Assembly (NCBI GenBank): GCA_027483795.1
Contig: JAIXTT010000086.1
Location: forward strand, 1 to 52,846
Direction of reading: 5' to 3'
DNA: 52,846 nucleotides
Source: Hyphomicrobiales bacterium
GTDB lineage: Bacteria; Pseudomonadota; Alphaproteobacteria; Rhizobiales; Beijerinckiaceae
Shown in pieces: positions 1 through 8,157 of this stretch. Numbering within the stretch: position 1 is the first letter of the stretch; every line of letters begins with the position of its first letter. The notes beneath the pieces were generated by a model. That model made no database searches. It saw only the letters and a list, made by a program, of their open reading frames with translations, and was not told the DNA's origin. A program made the position numbers and the translations under genes.

Positions 1-191
1 CGCTGCATCTTCTTGCGCGCGAGCTTGCGGGCGCGACGGACGGCCTCGGCCTTTTCGCGGGCGCGCTTCTCGGACGGCTTCTCGTAATGGCCGCGGAGCT
101 TCATCTCGCGGAAGATGCCTTCGCGCTGCATCTTCTTCTTCAGCGCCTTCAGCGCCTGATCGACGTTGTTGTCACGAACGAGAACCTGCAC
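1..191 (-). CDS. rpsU: 30S ribosomal protein S21 (3' end outside window)
   Basis: Encodes small-subunit protein S21, which assists mRNA binding at initiation. The visible protein begins M(V)[19 protein letters not shown] and continues through the typical basic stretch [20 protein letters not shown] into a Lys/Arg-rich tail, the standard alphaproteobacterial S21 pattern. The start is a GTG at 191-189, immediately before QVLVRDN; no ATG fits better. About 63 codons are visible and the reading frame runs off the left edge, so the last few residues are missing. It is followed upstream (rightwards) by purK on the same strand with an 81-base gap. Confidence 0.93.
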   Translation of the reverse strand, partial: MQVLVRDNNVDQALKALKKKMQREGIFREMKLRGHYEKPSEKRAREKAEAVRRARKLARKKMQ

Positions 192-272
192 GCGTCGTTT
201 TCCCGTGTCTCGATTTCGAAAAAAGGTGGCTGTGCGCCGCATCACTGCGTCGCGATGTTGGGCGATGGCCTA

Positions 273-1406
273 TCAGATCGAACCGGGCCTGTCCATACGA
301 AGCGAGGCGCCGGCCCGGTCTTTCTCGGAGGCCGCGACGCTCTCCACGTAGGTCACGTGTCCCATCTTCCGTCCCGGGCGGGCCTCGCCCTTGCCGTAGA
401 GATGCAGATGGGCGGAACGGTCGGCGGCGATCGACGGCCAATCCTCGGCTCGAGGACCGACGAGATTGAGCATGCGGATGCGCCCGAGCCTCTCCGCCGA
501 ACCCAGCGGCCAACCCGCCACGGCGCGGACATGCTGGGCGAATTGCGACGTCTTCGCGCCCTCGATGGTCCAATGGCCGGAATTGTGGACGCGCGGCGCG
601 ATCTCGTTGATCAGCACGCGCTCCGCCCCGCCCTCCCCGACCACGAACATCTCGACCGCGAGCACGCCGACGTAATCGAGCGCCTCGATGATGCGTGCGG
701 CGGCGGCGAGCGCGGCGGTCGCCGTCTCAGGCCGGGCGGTCGCCGGCACCAGCGTCTCGGCGAGGATGTGGTCGCGATGGACGTTCTCGCAGAGGTCGAA
801 TTCGACCACCGTGCCGTCGAGCCCGCGCGCGGCGACGACGGAGACTTCCCGGGTGAAGGGCACGAAGGCTTCGAGGATCGACGGGTGTTCGCCGACGGCC
901 GCCCATGCGTCGGCCGGGTCGGTCGCCTCGCGGATCGTCGCCTGCCCCTTGCCGTCATAGCCGAAACGCCGCGTCTTCAGCACGGCGGGCCGACCGATCG
1001 CGGCGAGCGCGGCTTCGAGCTCGACGAGCGAGTCGACCTTGGCGAAGGCGGGGACGTCGAGGCCGAGCTCACGGATGAAGGTCTTTTCGACGAGCCGATC
1101 CTGCGTCCGTGCGAGGGCCGCAGGATCGGGACGCACGGGGACGCGCGCGGCCAGAAAGGCCGCGGTCTCGGCCGGGACGTTCTCGAATTCGTAGGTGACG
1201 ACCGCGACCCGTGACGCGAAGTCGGCCAGCGCCGCCTCGTCCTGATAAGTGGCGATCGTGCGCGCGGCGCAGACGTCGAAGGCGGGACCGTCCGCTTCGG
1301 GCGCATAGACATGGCAGCGCAGTCCGAGCGGAGCCGCGGCGAGGCAGAGCATGCGGGCGAGTTGTCCGCCTCCGAGAATGCCGATCGTGTCGCCGGGCTG
1401 CAGCAT
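273..1406 (-). CDS. purK: N5-carboxyaminoimidazole ribonucleotide synthase PurK
   Basis: ATP-dependent carboxylation of aminoimidazole ribonucleotide to N5-CAIR in cytosolic purine synthesis. The protein is 377 residues, normal for PurK. It opens with the glycine-rich ATP-grasp N-terminus (IGILGGGQLARML), has the VTYEFENVP segment, the KTRRFGYDGKGQ loop, and the NEIAPRVHNSGHWTIEGA metal/substrate region. The ATG overlaps the purE stop by one base (TGATG), so the two cistrons are translationally coupled and PurK passes N5-CAIR to PurE. A longer in-frame opening upstream of this ATG lies inside purE and is not credible as a start. Confidence 0.97.
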   Translation of the reverse strand: MLQPGDTIGILGGGQLARMLCLAAAPLGLRCHVYAPEADGPAFDVCAARTIATYQDEAALADFASRVAVVTYEFENVPAETAAFLAARVPVRPDPAALARTQDRLVEKTFIRELGLDVPAFAKVDSLVELEAALAAIGRPAVLKTRRFGYDGKGQATIREATDPADAWAAVGEHPSILEAFVPFTREVSVVAARGLDGTVVEFDLCENVHRDHILAETLVPATARPETATAALAAAARIIEALDYVGVLAVEMFVVGEGGAERVLINEIAPRVHNSGHWTIEGAKTSQFAQHVRAVAGWPLGSAERLGRIRMLNLVGPRAEDWPSIAADRSAHLHLYGKGEARPGRKMGHVTYVESVAASEKDRAGASLRMDRPGSI

Positions 1407-1903
1407 CAGGCGTCGTCGCTCGGCCGCTCGGCCACGGCCGCGGTCTGGCGCGCGCGCCAGGTCTCGAGACGCTCGGCGAGCGCTTCGTCGTTCAGAGCGA
1501 GAACGGCGGCGGCGAGCAGGGCCGCATTGATCGCGCCGGGCTTGCCGATGGCGAGCGTGCCGACCGGGATGCCGCCCGGCATCTGCACGATCGAGAGCAG
1601 GCTGTCCTGACCGGACAGCGCCTTCGACTCCACGGGCACGCCGAAGACGGGCAGGCTCGTCATCGCCGCCGTCATGCCGGGGAGATGCGCGGCGCCGCCC
1701 GCGCCCGCGATCACGACCTTGAAGCCTTTCGACTTGGCGCTCTTGGCGAAGTCGTAGAGCCTGTCCGGCGTGCGGTGGGCGGAGACGATCAGCGCCTCGT
1801 GCGGGACATGCAGGGCGTCGAGGGTCTCGGCGGCATGGCGCATCGTGGCCCAATCGGACTGGCTGCCCATGATGATCGCCACGGGCTTGGTACGGCCGTT
1901 CAT
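1406..1903 (-). CDS. purE: N5-carboxyaminoimidazole ribonucleotide mutase PurE
   Basis: Converts N5-CAIR to CAIR, the step after PurK. The 165-residue protein has the class I PurE motifs in order: IMGSQSDW near residue 12, VSAHRTP near 41, [12 protein letters not shown] near 66, and [16 protein letters not shown] near 106. The acidic, Ala-rich tail ending in SDDA overlaps the purK start. It is the first gene of the purE-purK unit. No purine riboswitch is recognisable in the 73-base gap before the neighbouring DUF465 gene. Confidence 0.97.
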   Translation of the reverse strand: MNGRTKPVAIIMGSQSDWATMRHAAETLDALHVPHEALIVSAHRTPDRLYDFAKSAKSKGFKVVIAGAGGAAHLPGMTAAMTSLPVFGVPVESKALSGQDSLLSIVQMPGGIPVGTLAIGKPGAINAALLAAAVLALNDEALAERLETWRARQTAAVAERPSDDA

Positions 1904-1976
1904 GATTGCCCCCGCCGGGAAAAAAGAGCGGGGAGTATAGGGAAAGGCCGCGCTCCCGCAACCGCGCGCCGAGGCT

Positions 1977-2195
1977 TCAGGCGATGATGTCGGGCGTGAG
2001 CCGGTCCTCGAGGTCGCCGATGCGGTCCTTGAGCTGCAGCTTTCGCCGCTTCAACCGCTGGATCTGCAGAACATCGACGGGGCCGACGCGTTCGAGCGCG
2101 GCGATCGCGTCTTTGAGATCGCGATGTTCCGTCCTGAGCCGCACCAATTCGGCGGCGAGCTCGGCCTTGTCCGGTGTCGAAGTGGAATCGAGCAT
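1977..2195 (-). CDS. DUF465 (YdcH-like) small helical protein
   Basis: A 72-residue, highly charged, all-helical protein. The pattern [15 protein letters not shown] then [20 protein letters not shown] is typical of the DUF465/YdcH family, short coiled-coil proteins of unknown function widespread in Proteobacteria. I chose the ATG at 2195 ([10 protein letters not shown]) because the in-frame extension upstream is Arg/Pro-rich, shows no family similarity and runs into the divergent promoter region. It lies upstream of purE on the same strand with a 73-base gap. A second family member lies at 10176-10364. Family assignment is firm; function is unknown. Confidence 0.85.
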   Translation of the reverse strand: MLDSTSTPDKAELAAELVRLRTEHRDLKDAIAALERVGPVDVLQIQRLKRRKLQLKDRIGDLEDRLTPDIIA

Positions 2196-2356
2196 CGCAG
2201 GCTTTCGCGGAATTCGAATGCGGGGATTATGCCGTTCGAGCCGCGAGGACCGCAAGCGCGGCGTGCGACGATGCACGAGGCGGTCCTTCCAAAGTCGCTC
2301 CTGACCGTGGCACGATGCGGTGCTACGACCCGGGCGGGGACCGGGAGGAGACGAAC

Positions 2357-4273
2357 ATGACCGCGCAGTCGAAGAGCCGTTACGCCGAAATCTACGCCGC
2401 CGCCAAGAACGATCCGGAAGCGTTCTGGAGCGAGGCCGCGAAGGCGATCTCCTGGGTCAAGGCGCCGACCAAGGCCTTCGACGGATCGCAGGGCGTCTAC
2501 GGCCGCTGGTTCCCGGACGGCGAACTCAACACCTGCTTCAACGCGGTCGACCGCCACGTCGCGAGCCGCGGCACCCAGACGGCGCTGATCTACGACAGTC
2601 CGGTCACCGGCACGCAGCGCCGCATCACCTACAAGGAACTGCTCGCCGAGGTCGAAGCGCTCGGCGCGGTCCTGCAGGACCGTGGCGTGACGAAGGGCGA
2701 CACGGTCATCGTCTATATGCCGATGATCCCCGAAGCGGTCGTCGCGATGCTCGCCTGCGCCCGCATCGGCGCGGTGCATTCGGTGGTGTTCGGCGGCTTC
2801 GCCGCCAAGGAACTCGCGACCCGCATCGAGGACGCGAAGCCGAAGCTGATCCTCGCCGCCTCCTGCGGCATCGAGCCGAACCGCGTGGTCGCCTACAAGC
2901 CGCTGCTCGACGAGGCGATCTCGCTCTCCTCCGCGAAGCCCGACGCCGTGGTGATGTTCCAGCGCCCGCAGGCCGCGGCCTCGATGATCGCGGGCCGCGA
3001 TCACGACTGGGCCGAAGCCGTCGCCGCCGCCAAGGCCGCGGGCAAGAAGGCTCCCTGCGTCACCGTGAAGGCGACCGATCCGCTCTACGTGCTCTATACC
3101 TCCGGCACGACGGGCAGGCCGAAGGGCGTCGTCCGCGACAACGGCGGCTACTGCGTCGCGCTCGCCTGGTCCATGCGCGGGCTCTACGACATCCGTCCGG
3201 GCGAGGTCTTCTGGACCGCGTCGGACGTGGGCTGGGTCGTGGGCCACAGCTACATCGTCTACGGACCGCTCATCAACGGCTCGACCTCGGTCGTCTATGA
3301 AGGCAAGCCCGTCGGCACGCCGGACCCCGGCGCCTTCTGGCGCGTGATCTCGGAGACGGGCGCGAAGGCCCTGTTCACCGCCCCGACCGCGTTCCGCGCG
3401 ATCAAGAAGGAAGATCCCAAGGCGGAACATCTGAAGAAATACGACCTGTCCGGCTTCCGCGCCCTGTTCCTCGCGGGCGAACGGGCCGATCCGGACACCG
3501 TCAAATGGGCCGAGGACATCCTGAAGGTCCCCGTCATCGACCATTGGTGGCAGACGGAGACGGGCTGGGGGATCGCCGGCAACCCGCTCGGCCTCGGCGC
3601 GCTGCCCGTCAAGCACGGCTCGCCGACGGTGCCGATGCCCGGCTACGACGTGCAGATCGTGGACGAGGGCGGCAAGCCCGTCGGCCCGAACACGATGGGC
3701 TCCATCGTGATCAAGCTGCCGCTGCCTCCGGGCAATCTGCCGACGCTTTGGAATGCGGACGACCGCTTCCGCCAGAGCTATCTCGAGACTTTCCCGGGCT
3801 TCTACAACACGTCCGACGCGGGCTTCGTCGACGCGGACGGCTATCTGTTCATCATGGGCCGCACCGACGACATCATCAACGTCGCGGGCCATCGCCTCTC
3901 GACGGGCGGCATGGAAGAGGTGCTCGCCTCGCATCCCGACGTGGCGGAATGCGCGGTGATCGGCATCAAGGATCAGCTCAAGGGCGAGCAGCCCTGCGGC
4001 TTCGTGGTGCTGAAGGCGGGCGTGAACCGTTCGCCGCTCGACATCGAGAAGGAGATCGTGGGTCTCGTCCGCGACAAGATCGGCCCGGTGGCTGCGTTCA
4101 AGATCGCCATCACGGTGAACCGGCTCCCGAAGACGCGCTCGGGCAAGATCCTGCGCGGCACGATGAAGAAGATCGCGGACGGCGACGCTTGGGCCATGCC
4201 CGCCACGATCGACGATCCCGCCGTGCTCGACGAGATCGCGGCGTCGCTGAAGGCGAAGGGGATCGCGGGGTAA
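2357..4273 (+). CDS. prpE: Propionyl-CoA synthetase-like acyl-CoA ligase
   Basis: AMP-forming ligase that activates a short-chain carboxylate (probably propionate) with ATP and CoA. The 638-residue length matches PrpE/ACSS3. Visible motifs: N-terminal ACS segment with YGRWFPDGELNTCFNAVDRH, the P-loop YTSGTTGRPKGVVRD near residue 247, DHWWQTETGW near 394, the GRTDDIINVAGHRLS hinge, and the C-terminal catalytic lysine in LPKTRSGKILRG. The ATG at 2357 follows a GGGAGGAG Shine-Dalgarno sequence. It is monocistronic as far as visible; no methylcitrate-cycle genes are adjacent. Acetate or another short acid is the alternative substrate; sequence alone does not decide. Confidence 0.9.
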   Translation: MTAQSKSRYAEIYAAAKNDPEAFWSEAAKAISWVKAPTKAFDGSQGVYGRWFPDGELNTCFNAVDRHVASRGTQTALIYDSPVTGTQRRITYKELLAEVEALGAVLQDRGVTKGDTVIVYMPMIPEAVVAMLACARIGAVHSVVFGGFAAKELATRIEDAKPKLILAASCGIEPNRVVAYKPLLDEAISLSSAKPDAVVMFQRPQAAASMIAGRDHDWAEAVAAAKAAGKKAPCVTVKATDPLYVLYTSGTTGRPKGVVRDNGGYCVALAWSMRGLYDIRPGEVFWTASDVGWVVGHSYIVYGPLINGSTSVVYEGKPVGTPDPGAFWRVISETGAKALFTAPTAFRAIKKEDPKAEHLKKYDLSGFRALFLAGERADPDTVKWAEDILKVPVIDHWWQTETGWGIAGNPLGLGALPVKHGSPTVPMPGYDVQIVDEGGKPVGPNTMGSIVIKLPLPPGNLPTLWNADDRFRQSYLETFPGFYNTSDAGFVDADGYLFIMGRTDDIINVAGHRLSTGGMEEVLASHPDVAECAVIGIKDQLKGEQPCGFVVLKAGVNRSPLDIEKEIVGLVRDKIGPVAAFKIAITVNRLPKTRSGKILRGTMKKIADGDAWAMPATIDDPAVLDEIAASLKAKGIAG

Positions 4274-4313
4274 GGGTCATTGCGCTGCTCCGACGCCGGC
4301 CGGTCGGGCTCCT

Positions 4314-4338
4314 CCCTTCTCCCCTTGCGGGAGAAGGG
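4314..4338. repeat. Short palindromic intergenic repeat, possible terminator of prpE
   Basis: A perfect 10-bp inverted repeat (CCCTTCTCCC, loop CTTGC, GGGAGAAGGG) lies 40 bases after the prpE stop. This CCTTCTCCCC...GGGAGAAGG palindrome is very common between genes in Rhizobiales genomes. No T-run follows, so any terminator role is inferred. The rest of 4274-4487 shows no gene. Confidence 0.6.
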
Positions 4339-4487
4339 CGCAGATCACGACCCGCTCGGCGTCGTAGCCGCGCCCGGCGATCGGCGAACCGGTGGACCTG
4401 CGCGGCCATGAAGCGGGAGCGCTCGACCGTCGTTTTCGGGTGGCCATCCCTTCCTCTCGGGGGCACTCTCCGGCCCGGAGATTCGCC

Positions 4488-5132
4488 ATGCCGCCCTTCG
4501 TTCCCGACCTCGCCACCGTCCTGACCTTCGCGCTCGCGTCCTTCGTTCTCGCGATCACGCCGGGGCCGGACATGGCGCTGTTCCTCGCGCGCACGGTCGC
4601 AGGCGGGCGACGGCTCGGTTTCGCGGCGATGCTCGGGGCGTCGACCGGCCTCGTCGGCCACGCGCTGCTCGCGGGTCTCGGCCTCTCCGCGCTGCTCGCC
4701 GCCTCCGCCACGGCCTTCATGGTCGTGAAGACGGTCGGCGCGCTCTATCTCGTCTGGCTCGCCTGGCAGGCGGTGCGCTACGGCTCGGGCTTCTCGGTCG
4801 ACGCCTCGGGCGTGCCGCAGCAGACCTTCTTCGCGACCTGGCTCACCGGGCTCGGCGTGAACCTCACGAACCCCAAGGTCGTGATGTTCTTCGTGACCTT
4901 CCTGCCGCAATTCGTCGACGCAGCCGATCCGGACGCGTCGGGGAAGATCCTGTTCCTCGGCTTCTTCTTCCTCGTGATCGGGATTCCGACGGGCGCTGCG
5001 ATCATCCTCGTCGCGGAGCGCTTCACGGCCTTCATGCGCTCGTCGAAGCGCGCGATGCGCATCTTCGACTACAGCTTCGCGGGGATCATGGCCGCCTTCG
5101 CGATCAAGCTGGCCTTCACGCAGTCGCGCTGA
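4488..5132 (+). CDS. LysE/RhtB family amino-acid exporter
   Basis: A 214-residue inner-membrane protein with about six hydrophobic segments. It opens with the family signature LASFVLAITPGPDMALFLARTVAGGRR and continues AMLGASTGLVGHALLAGLGLSALLAAS, then VGALYLVWLAWQAVR and LTNPKVVMFFVTFLPQFV. These are hallmarks of the RhtB branch (homoserine, threonine or related amino-acid efflux). The ATG at 4488 follows CGGAG. The gene ends 3 bases before the convergent rlmN stop. The actual substrate cannot be read from the sequence. Confidence 0.9.
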   Translation: MPPFVPDLATVLTFALASFVLAITPGPDMALFLARTVAGGRRLGFAAMLGASTGLVGHALLAGLGLSALLAASATAFMVVKTVGALYLVWLAWQAVRYGSGFSVDASGVPQQTFFATWLTGLGVNLTNPKVVMFFVTFLPQFVDAADPDASGKILFLGFFFLVIGIPTGAAIILVAERFTAFMRSSKRAMRIFDYSFAGIMAAFAIKLAFTQSR

Positions 5133-5135
5133 CGA

Positions 5136-6419
5136 TCAATCGTCGTCCGAAACAGCCCCGTACACGCCTTCCGCGCCGATCCCGCTCTCGGCCATGAGCC
5201 TGGCGCGGGCGCGGAGCTTCTCCGTCTCGCTCTTCAGCTGGCCGCAGGCGGCGAGGATGTCGCGACCGCGCGGCGTGCGGACGGGCGAGGCGTAGCCCGC
5301 GCGGAACACGATTTCCGAGAAGCGCTCGATCCGCTCCCAGTCCGAGCAGGCGTATTTCGTGCCGGGCCACGGATTGAACGGGATCAGATTGATCTTGGCC
5401 GGGATGCCCTTGAGGAGCCGCACCAGTTCGCGCGCATCCGCATCCGAGTCGTTCACGCCGTCGAGCATGACGTATTCGAAGGTGATGCGGCGGGCGTTCG
5501 ACAGGCCCGGATAGGCGCGGCAGGCGTCGAGCAGGTCGCGGATCGGGTATTTCTTGTTGAGCGGCACGAGCTCGTTGCGCAGATCGTCCCGCACGGCGTG
5601 GAGCGAGATGGCGAGCATGGAGCCGATCTCCTCGCCCGCCTTCGGAATGTTCGGCACGACGCCCGAGGTCGACAGCGTGATGCGGCGCTTGGAGATCGAC
5701 AGGCCCTCGCCGTCGGAGGCCACTTCCATCGCGTCGCGGACGTTCTCGAAATTGTAGAGCGGCTCGCCCATGCCCATGAGCACGATGTTCGACACCGCCC
5801 GCTCGGCATCGGGGATCAGGCCGTCGGTCGGGCGTGCGGCGCCCGGCCAATCGCCGAGCCGGTCGCGGGCGACCATCAGCTGGGCGACGATCTCCTGCGC
5901 GGTGAGATTCCGCACGAGGCGCTGCGTGCCCGTGTGGCAGAAGGTGCAAGTGAGCGTGCAGCCGACCTGCGAGGAGATGCAGAGCGTGCCGCGGTCGCTT
6001 TCGGGGATGTAGACGGTCTCGATCTCCGCGCCCTTGTCGAGCGGGCCCGTCGAAGGCATGCGCATCAGCCATTTGCGCGTGCCGTCCTTCGACACCTGCT
6101 CGGAGACGACTTCGGGACGGGCGAGGGTGAAATGGTCTTCGAGCTTGGCCCGCAGATGCTTGGAGACGTTCAGCATCCGTCCGAAGTCGGCCGCGCCGTA
6201 ATGATAGATCCAGTGATGGATCTGGGCGACGCGCATCTTGACCTCGCGCGCGGGCACGTCCGCCGCCGTCAGCGCCTCCGCCAGTTTCGCGCGGGTCATG
6301 CCGACGAGCGACGGCTTTCCTTCCGCACGGCCGGGGCTCGCGATCAGCGGAGCCTTTTCGATGCCGTCGAGGGCGGCGGACGCCGAAACGGCGGCCTCGG
6401 AAGCGGTCGGGGCGTGCAT
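5136..6419 (-). CDS. rlmN: Dual-specificity 23S rRNA/tRNA adenine-C2 methyltransferase RlmN
   Basis: Radical-SAM enzyme that methylates A2503 of 23S rRNA and A37 of several tRNAs. The 427-residue protein contains the CxxxCxxC cluster motif ([11 protein letters not shown] near residue 155), the [14 protein letters not shown] segment, [17 protein letters not shown], and the C-terminal [15 protein letters not shown] with the catalytic cysteine. The N-terminus is a little longer than usual because of an Ala-rich leader before [15 protein letters not shown]. The start ATG at 6419 is the only good candidate upstream of the conserved domain. It is convergent with the LysE-type gene, with 3 bases between stops. 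Confidence 0.97.
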   Translation of the reverse strand: MHAPTASEAAVSASAALDGIEKAPLIASPGRAEGKPSLVGMTRAKLAEALTAADVPAREVKMRVAQIHHWIYHYGAADFGRMLNVSKHLRAKLEDHFTLARPEVVSEQVSKDGTRKWLMRMPSTGPLDKGAEIETVYIPESDRGTLCISSQVGCTLTCTFCHTGTQRLVRNLTAQEIVAQLMVARDRLGDWPGAARPTDGLIPDAERAVSNIVLMGMGEPLYNFENVRDAMEVASDGEGLSISKRRITLSTSGVVPNIPKAGEEIGSMLAISLHAVRDDLRNELVPLNKKYPIRDLLDACRAYPGLSNARRITFEYVMLDGVNDSDADARELVRLLKGIPAKINLIPFNPWPGTKYACSDWERIERFSEIVFRAGYASPVRTPRGRDILAACGQLKSETEKLRARARLMAESGIGAEGVYGAVSDDD

Positions 6420-6542
6420 GATGATCTCGTCTCGGACCCGGAGCGCGGGCGCGCGGCTCTTAACACAAGGATGGCGGCGCGACTACGGCACTGCAAGCGC
6501 GGGCATGACGGGGCGGGAGGCGGGGGGCGGAAATCCCCCCGG

Positions 6543-6639
6543 CGTCATCCCGGCCGCAGCGCAGCGGAGAGCCGGGATCCACGTCTTTCTTCGACGACCG
6601 AACGGCAAGACGTGGATGCCCGCATGCGCGGGCATGACG
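6543..6639 (+). repeat. Composite palindromic intergenic element, copy 1
   Basis: A 97-bp element built from nested palindromes. The left module reads CGTCATCCCGG...CCGGGATCC, with an inner CCGC/GCGG stem. The centre has perfect 11-bp arms ATCCACGTCTT / AAGACGTGGAT. The right module is ATGCCCGC-ATGC-GCGGGCAT followed by GACG. The same element occurs in inverted orientation at 13467-13562, and its right module occurs alone at 9145-9177 and 48952-48990. It resembles Rhizobiales intergenic mosaic (REP/RIME-like) repeats. Confidence 0.85.
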
Positions 6640-6730
6640 CGGTGGGAAACGGGCATGGCGGACGGAGAGGGCGGGCATGACGGGGCGGGAAGCGGAGCGT
6701 CCCGCCCTCCCGTGGAACGGGTCCGAAACG

Positions 6731-6756
6731 AAAACGGCCGGGCGAGGCCCGGCCGT
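6731..6756 (-). terminator. Intrinsic terminator of the IalB-like gene
   Basis: Perfect 10-bp stem ACGGCCGGGC / GCCCGGCCGT with a 3-base loop, at 6734-6756. Read on the minus strand it is followed by TTTT. It sits 25 bases downstream of the IalB-like stop codon. Confidence 0.85.
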
Positions 6757-6780
6757 TCGAAATCCGATCGAAGCGTCCCG

Positions 6781-7368
6781 TCAGGGGCAGTCCTTCTTCA
6801 GCCGATCCAAGGCCTGCGAGAGACCCTGAAGGCTGTAACGGTCCGTCGTGGCGTTGCCGCGCGCGGAAGAGGCCCGCACCGTCAGGCTCTGAGCCTTGCG
6901 CATGGCCTCCAGCGCCGCGGGATCCTGCGCGGCGTTCGCGAGCCAGGCGGAGCGGTCGCGCGTGACCAGCGGGAACTTCGTCGTCCCGATCGTGATCTCG
7001 CCCGCCGAATTGTCCTTGGTCGGGTAGCCGAGAATGACGCTCAGCTCGTTGCGGACGTTCTCGCTCGGGCGCGTCGAAATGAAGAGGAAGCCGGGGTCGC
7101 GCTTGAGCTCCTTGGGGAGACGCTCCTTCGGCGAGGACAGCGCGTAGCAGACGCGGCCCTTGGGCGTGTCGGACGCATAGGCGCCCCAATCGCCGAAGGT
7201 GCCCAGCAGCACCGGGCCTGACGGCGCGGCGGGCTGGGCGGGCTGGGCCGCGGGAGCCGCCGGCTTGGGGGCGGGCTTGTTCTGGGCCTGCGCGACCGCG
7301 GCCGTGCTCATGGCGACGACCGCGAGGGCGGAGAGCCCGAGAGGGCGAAACAGGAACGGGCGAATCAT
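6781..7368 (-). CDS. Invasion-associated locus B (IalB) family secreted protein
   Basis: A 195-residue exported protein. The chosen ATG at 7368 gives a signal peptide (MIRPFLFRPLGLSALAVVAM, cleavage probably after AVAQAQ). A Pro/Ala/Gln linker of about 25 residues follows, then an IalB-type domain: TFGDWGAYASDTPKGRVCYAL, the region PGFLFISTRPSENVRNELSVILGYP, and a C-terminal KKDCP. The two cysteines are likely a disulfide pair, as in the family. IalB proteins are periplasmic or surface proteins found throughout Alphaproteobacteria, and the name does not imply pathogenicity. The upstream GTG/ATG extension (MRGLFRSKVLS) is less likely. A clear terminator follows. Confidence 0.85.
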   Translation of the reverse strand: MIRPFLFRPLGLSALAVVAMSTAAVAQAQNKPAPKPAAPAAQPAQPAAPSGPVLLGTFGDWGAYASDTPKGRVCYALSSPKERLPKELKRDPGFLFISTRPSENVRNELSVILGYPTKDNSAGEITIGTTKFPLVTRDRSAWLANAAQDPAALEAMRKAQSLTVRASSARGNATTDRYSLQGLSQALDRLKKDCP

Positions 7369-7584
7369 GCTCAGCACCTTACTCCGGAACAAGCCGCGCA
7401 ACGATTCCTTGAATGCGGCCGGAATGGTTAAGGAACAGGTAAAGCCGGCGGAAGCGCGGCGGCGACCCCCGGTTCCTTAATCCCTCGAACTGTGCCAGAA
7501 TGTCGCAGCCTTGAACGTAGTGACGATGATTACGTGAATTTCGGGGGTCCGCCGGGGCGGATCGATCTTCGGGGAAATGACCGG

Positions 7585-8151
7585 GTGGAATCGAATTCCG
7601 AGCTCGCGACGCTGGTCGCGGCCGTTGCCGAGCGTCGTGATCGCGACGCCTTCGCACGGCTGTTCGACCATTTCGCGCCCCGGCTTCAGTCCTATCTGAT
7701 CCGGCTGGGGTCCGACCCCGCCGCCGCGGAGGAGGTCACGCAGGACGTCATGGTGACGCTCTGGCGCAAGGCGGGGCTGTTCGACCCGACGAAATCCTCG
7801 CTCGCGACCTGGCTCTACCGGATCGCGCGCAACCGGCGCATCGACTCGCTGCGCCGCGACCGCCACGACTACACGGACGACATGGAAGTGTTCGACATCG
7901 ACGTCGACGCCGTCGATCCGGACCGCATGATCGACATGCAGCATCGGGAAGACCGCGTGCGCGTCGCGATGGAGACGCTGCCCGCCGAACAGCTGCAATT
8001 GGTCAGGCTCGCCTTTTTCGACGGTCTCTCGCACAGCGAGATCGCGGAGCGGACGAGGCTTCCGCTCGGAACGGTCAAGTCGAGGATCCGGCTCGCCTTC
8101 ACGCGGCTCCGGCGCTCGCTCGAGGCCGACGGCGTCGTCGAAGCGGGTTGA
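7585..8151 (+). CDS. ECF-family RNA polymerase sigma factor (RpoE/ECF11-like), no adjacent anti-sigma
   Basis: About 188 residues with both core sigma regions. Region 2 is FARLFDHFAPRLQSYLIRLG, then AEEVTQDVMVTLWRKAGLFD and TWLYRIARNRRIDSLRR. Region 4 is LPAEQLQLVRLAFFDGLSHS, then RTRLPLGTVKSRIRLAFTRL. The region-2 pattern resembles RpoE of the RpoE-ChrR (singlet-oxygen) group. The GTG at 7585 is preferred: GGGGAA precedes it at good spacing and the domain begins a few residues later. In-frame GTGs at 7534 and 7492 would add 17 or 31 atypical residues. No ChrR or other anti-sigma gene is adjacent; a quinone oxidoreductase starts 6 bases downstream. Confidence 0.9.
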   Translation: MESNSELATLVAAVAERRDRDAFARLFDHFAPRLQSYLIRLGSDPAAAEEVTQDVMVTLWRKAGLFDPTKSSLATWLYRIARNRRIDSLRRDRHDYTDDMEVFDIDVDAVDPDRMIDMQHREDRVRVAMETLPAEQLQLVRLAFFDGLSHSEIAERTRLPLGTVKSRIRLAFTRLRRSLEADGVVEAG

Positions 8152-8157
8152 AATCCG

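Larger units (their letters stand above)
6420..6780. other. Non-coding repeat-rich interval between rlmN and the IalB-like gene
   Basis: No convincing gene in these 361 bases. The interval holds one full composite palindromic element (6543-6639), two partial copies of its right end (GGGCATGACGGGGCGGG at 6501-6517 and 6672-6688), and the terminator of the IalB-like gene (6731-6756). The rlmN promoter should lie next to 6420, but I see no confident -35/-10 pair. Confidence 0.7.

Noticed and set aside
1904..1976. Purine-responsive leader before purE
   Set aside because: The 73-base gap shows no purine-riboswitch core or stable conserved stem.
7369..7584. EcfG-type stress promoter (GGAAC-N16-18-CGTT) near the sigma-factor gene
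   Set aside because: Several GGAAC sequences occur (for example 7432-7436) but none has CGTT at the right distance.
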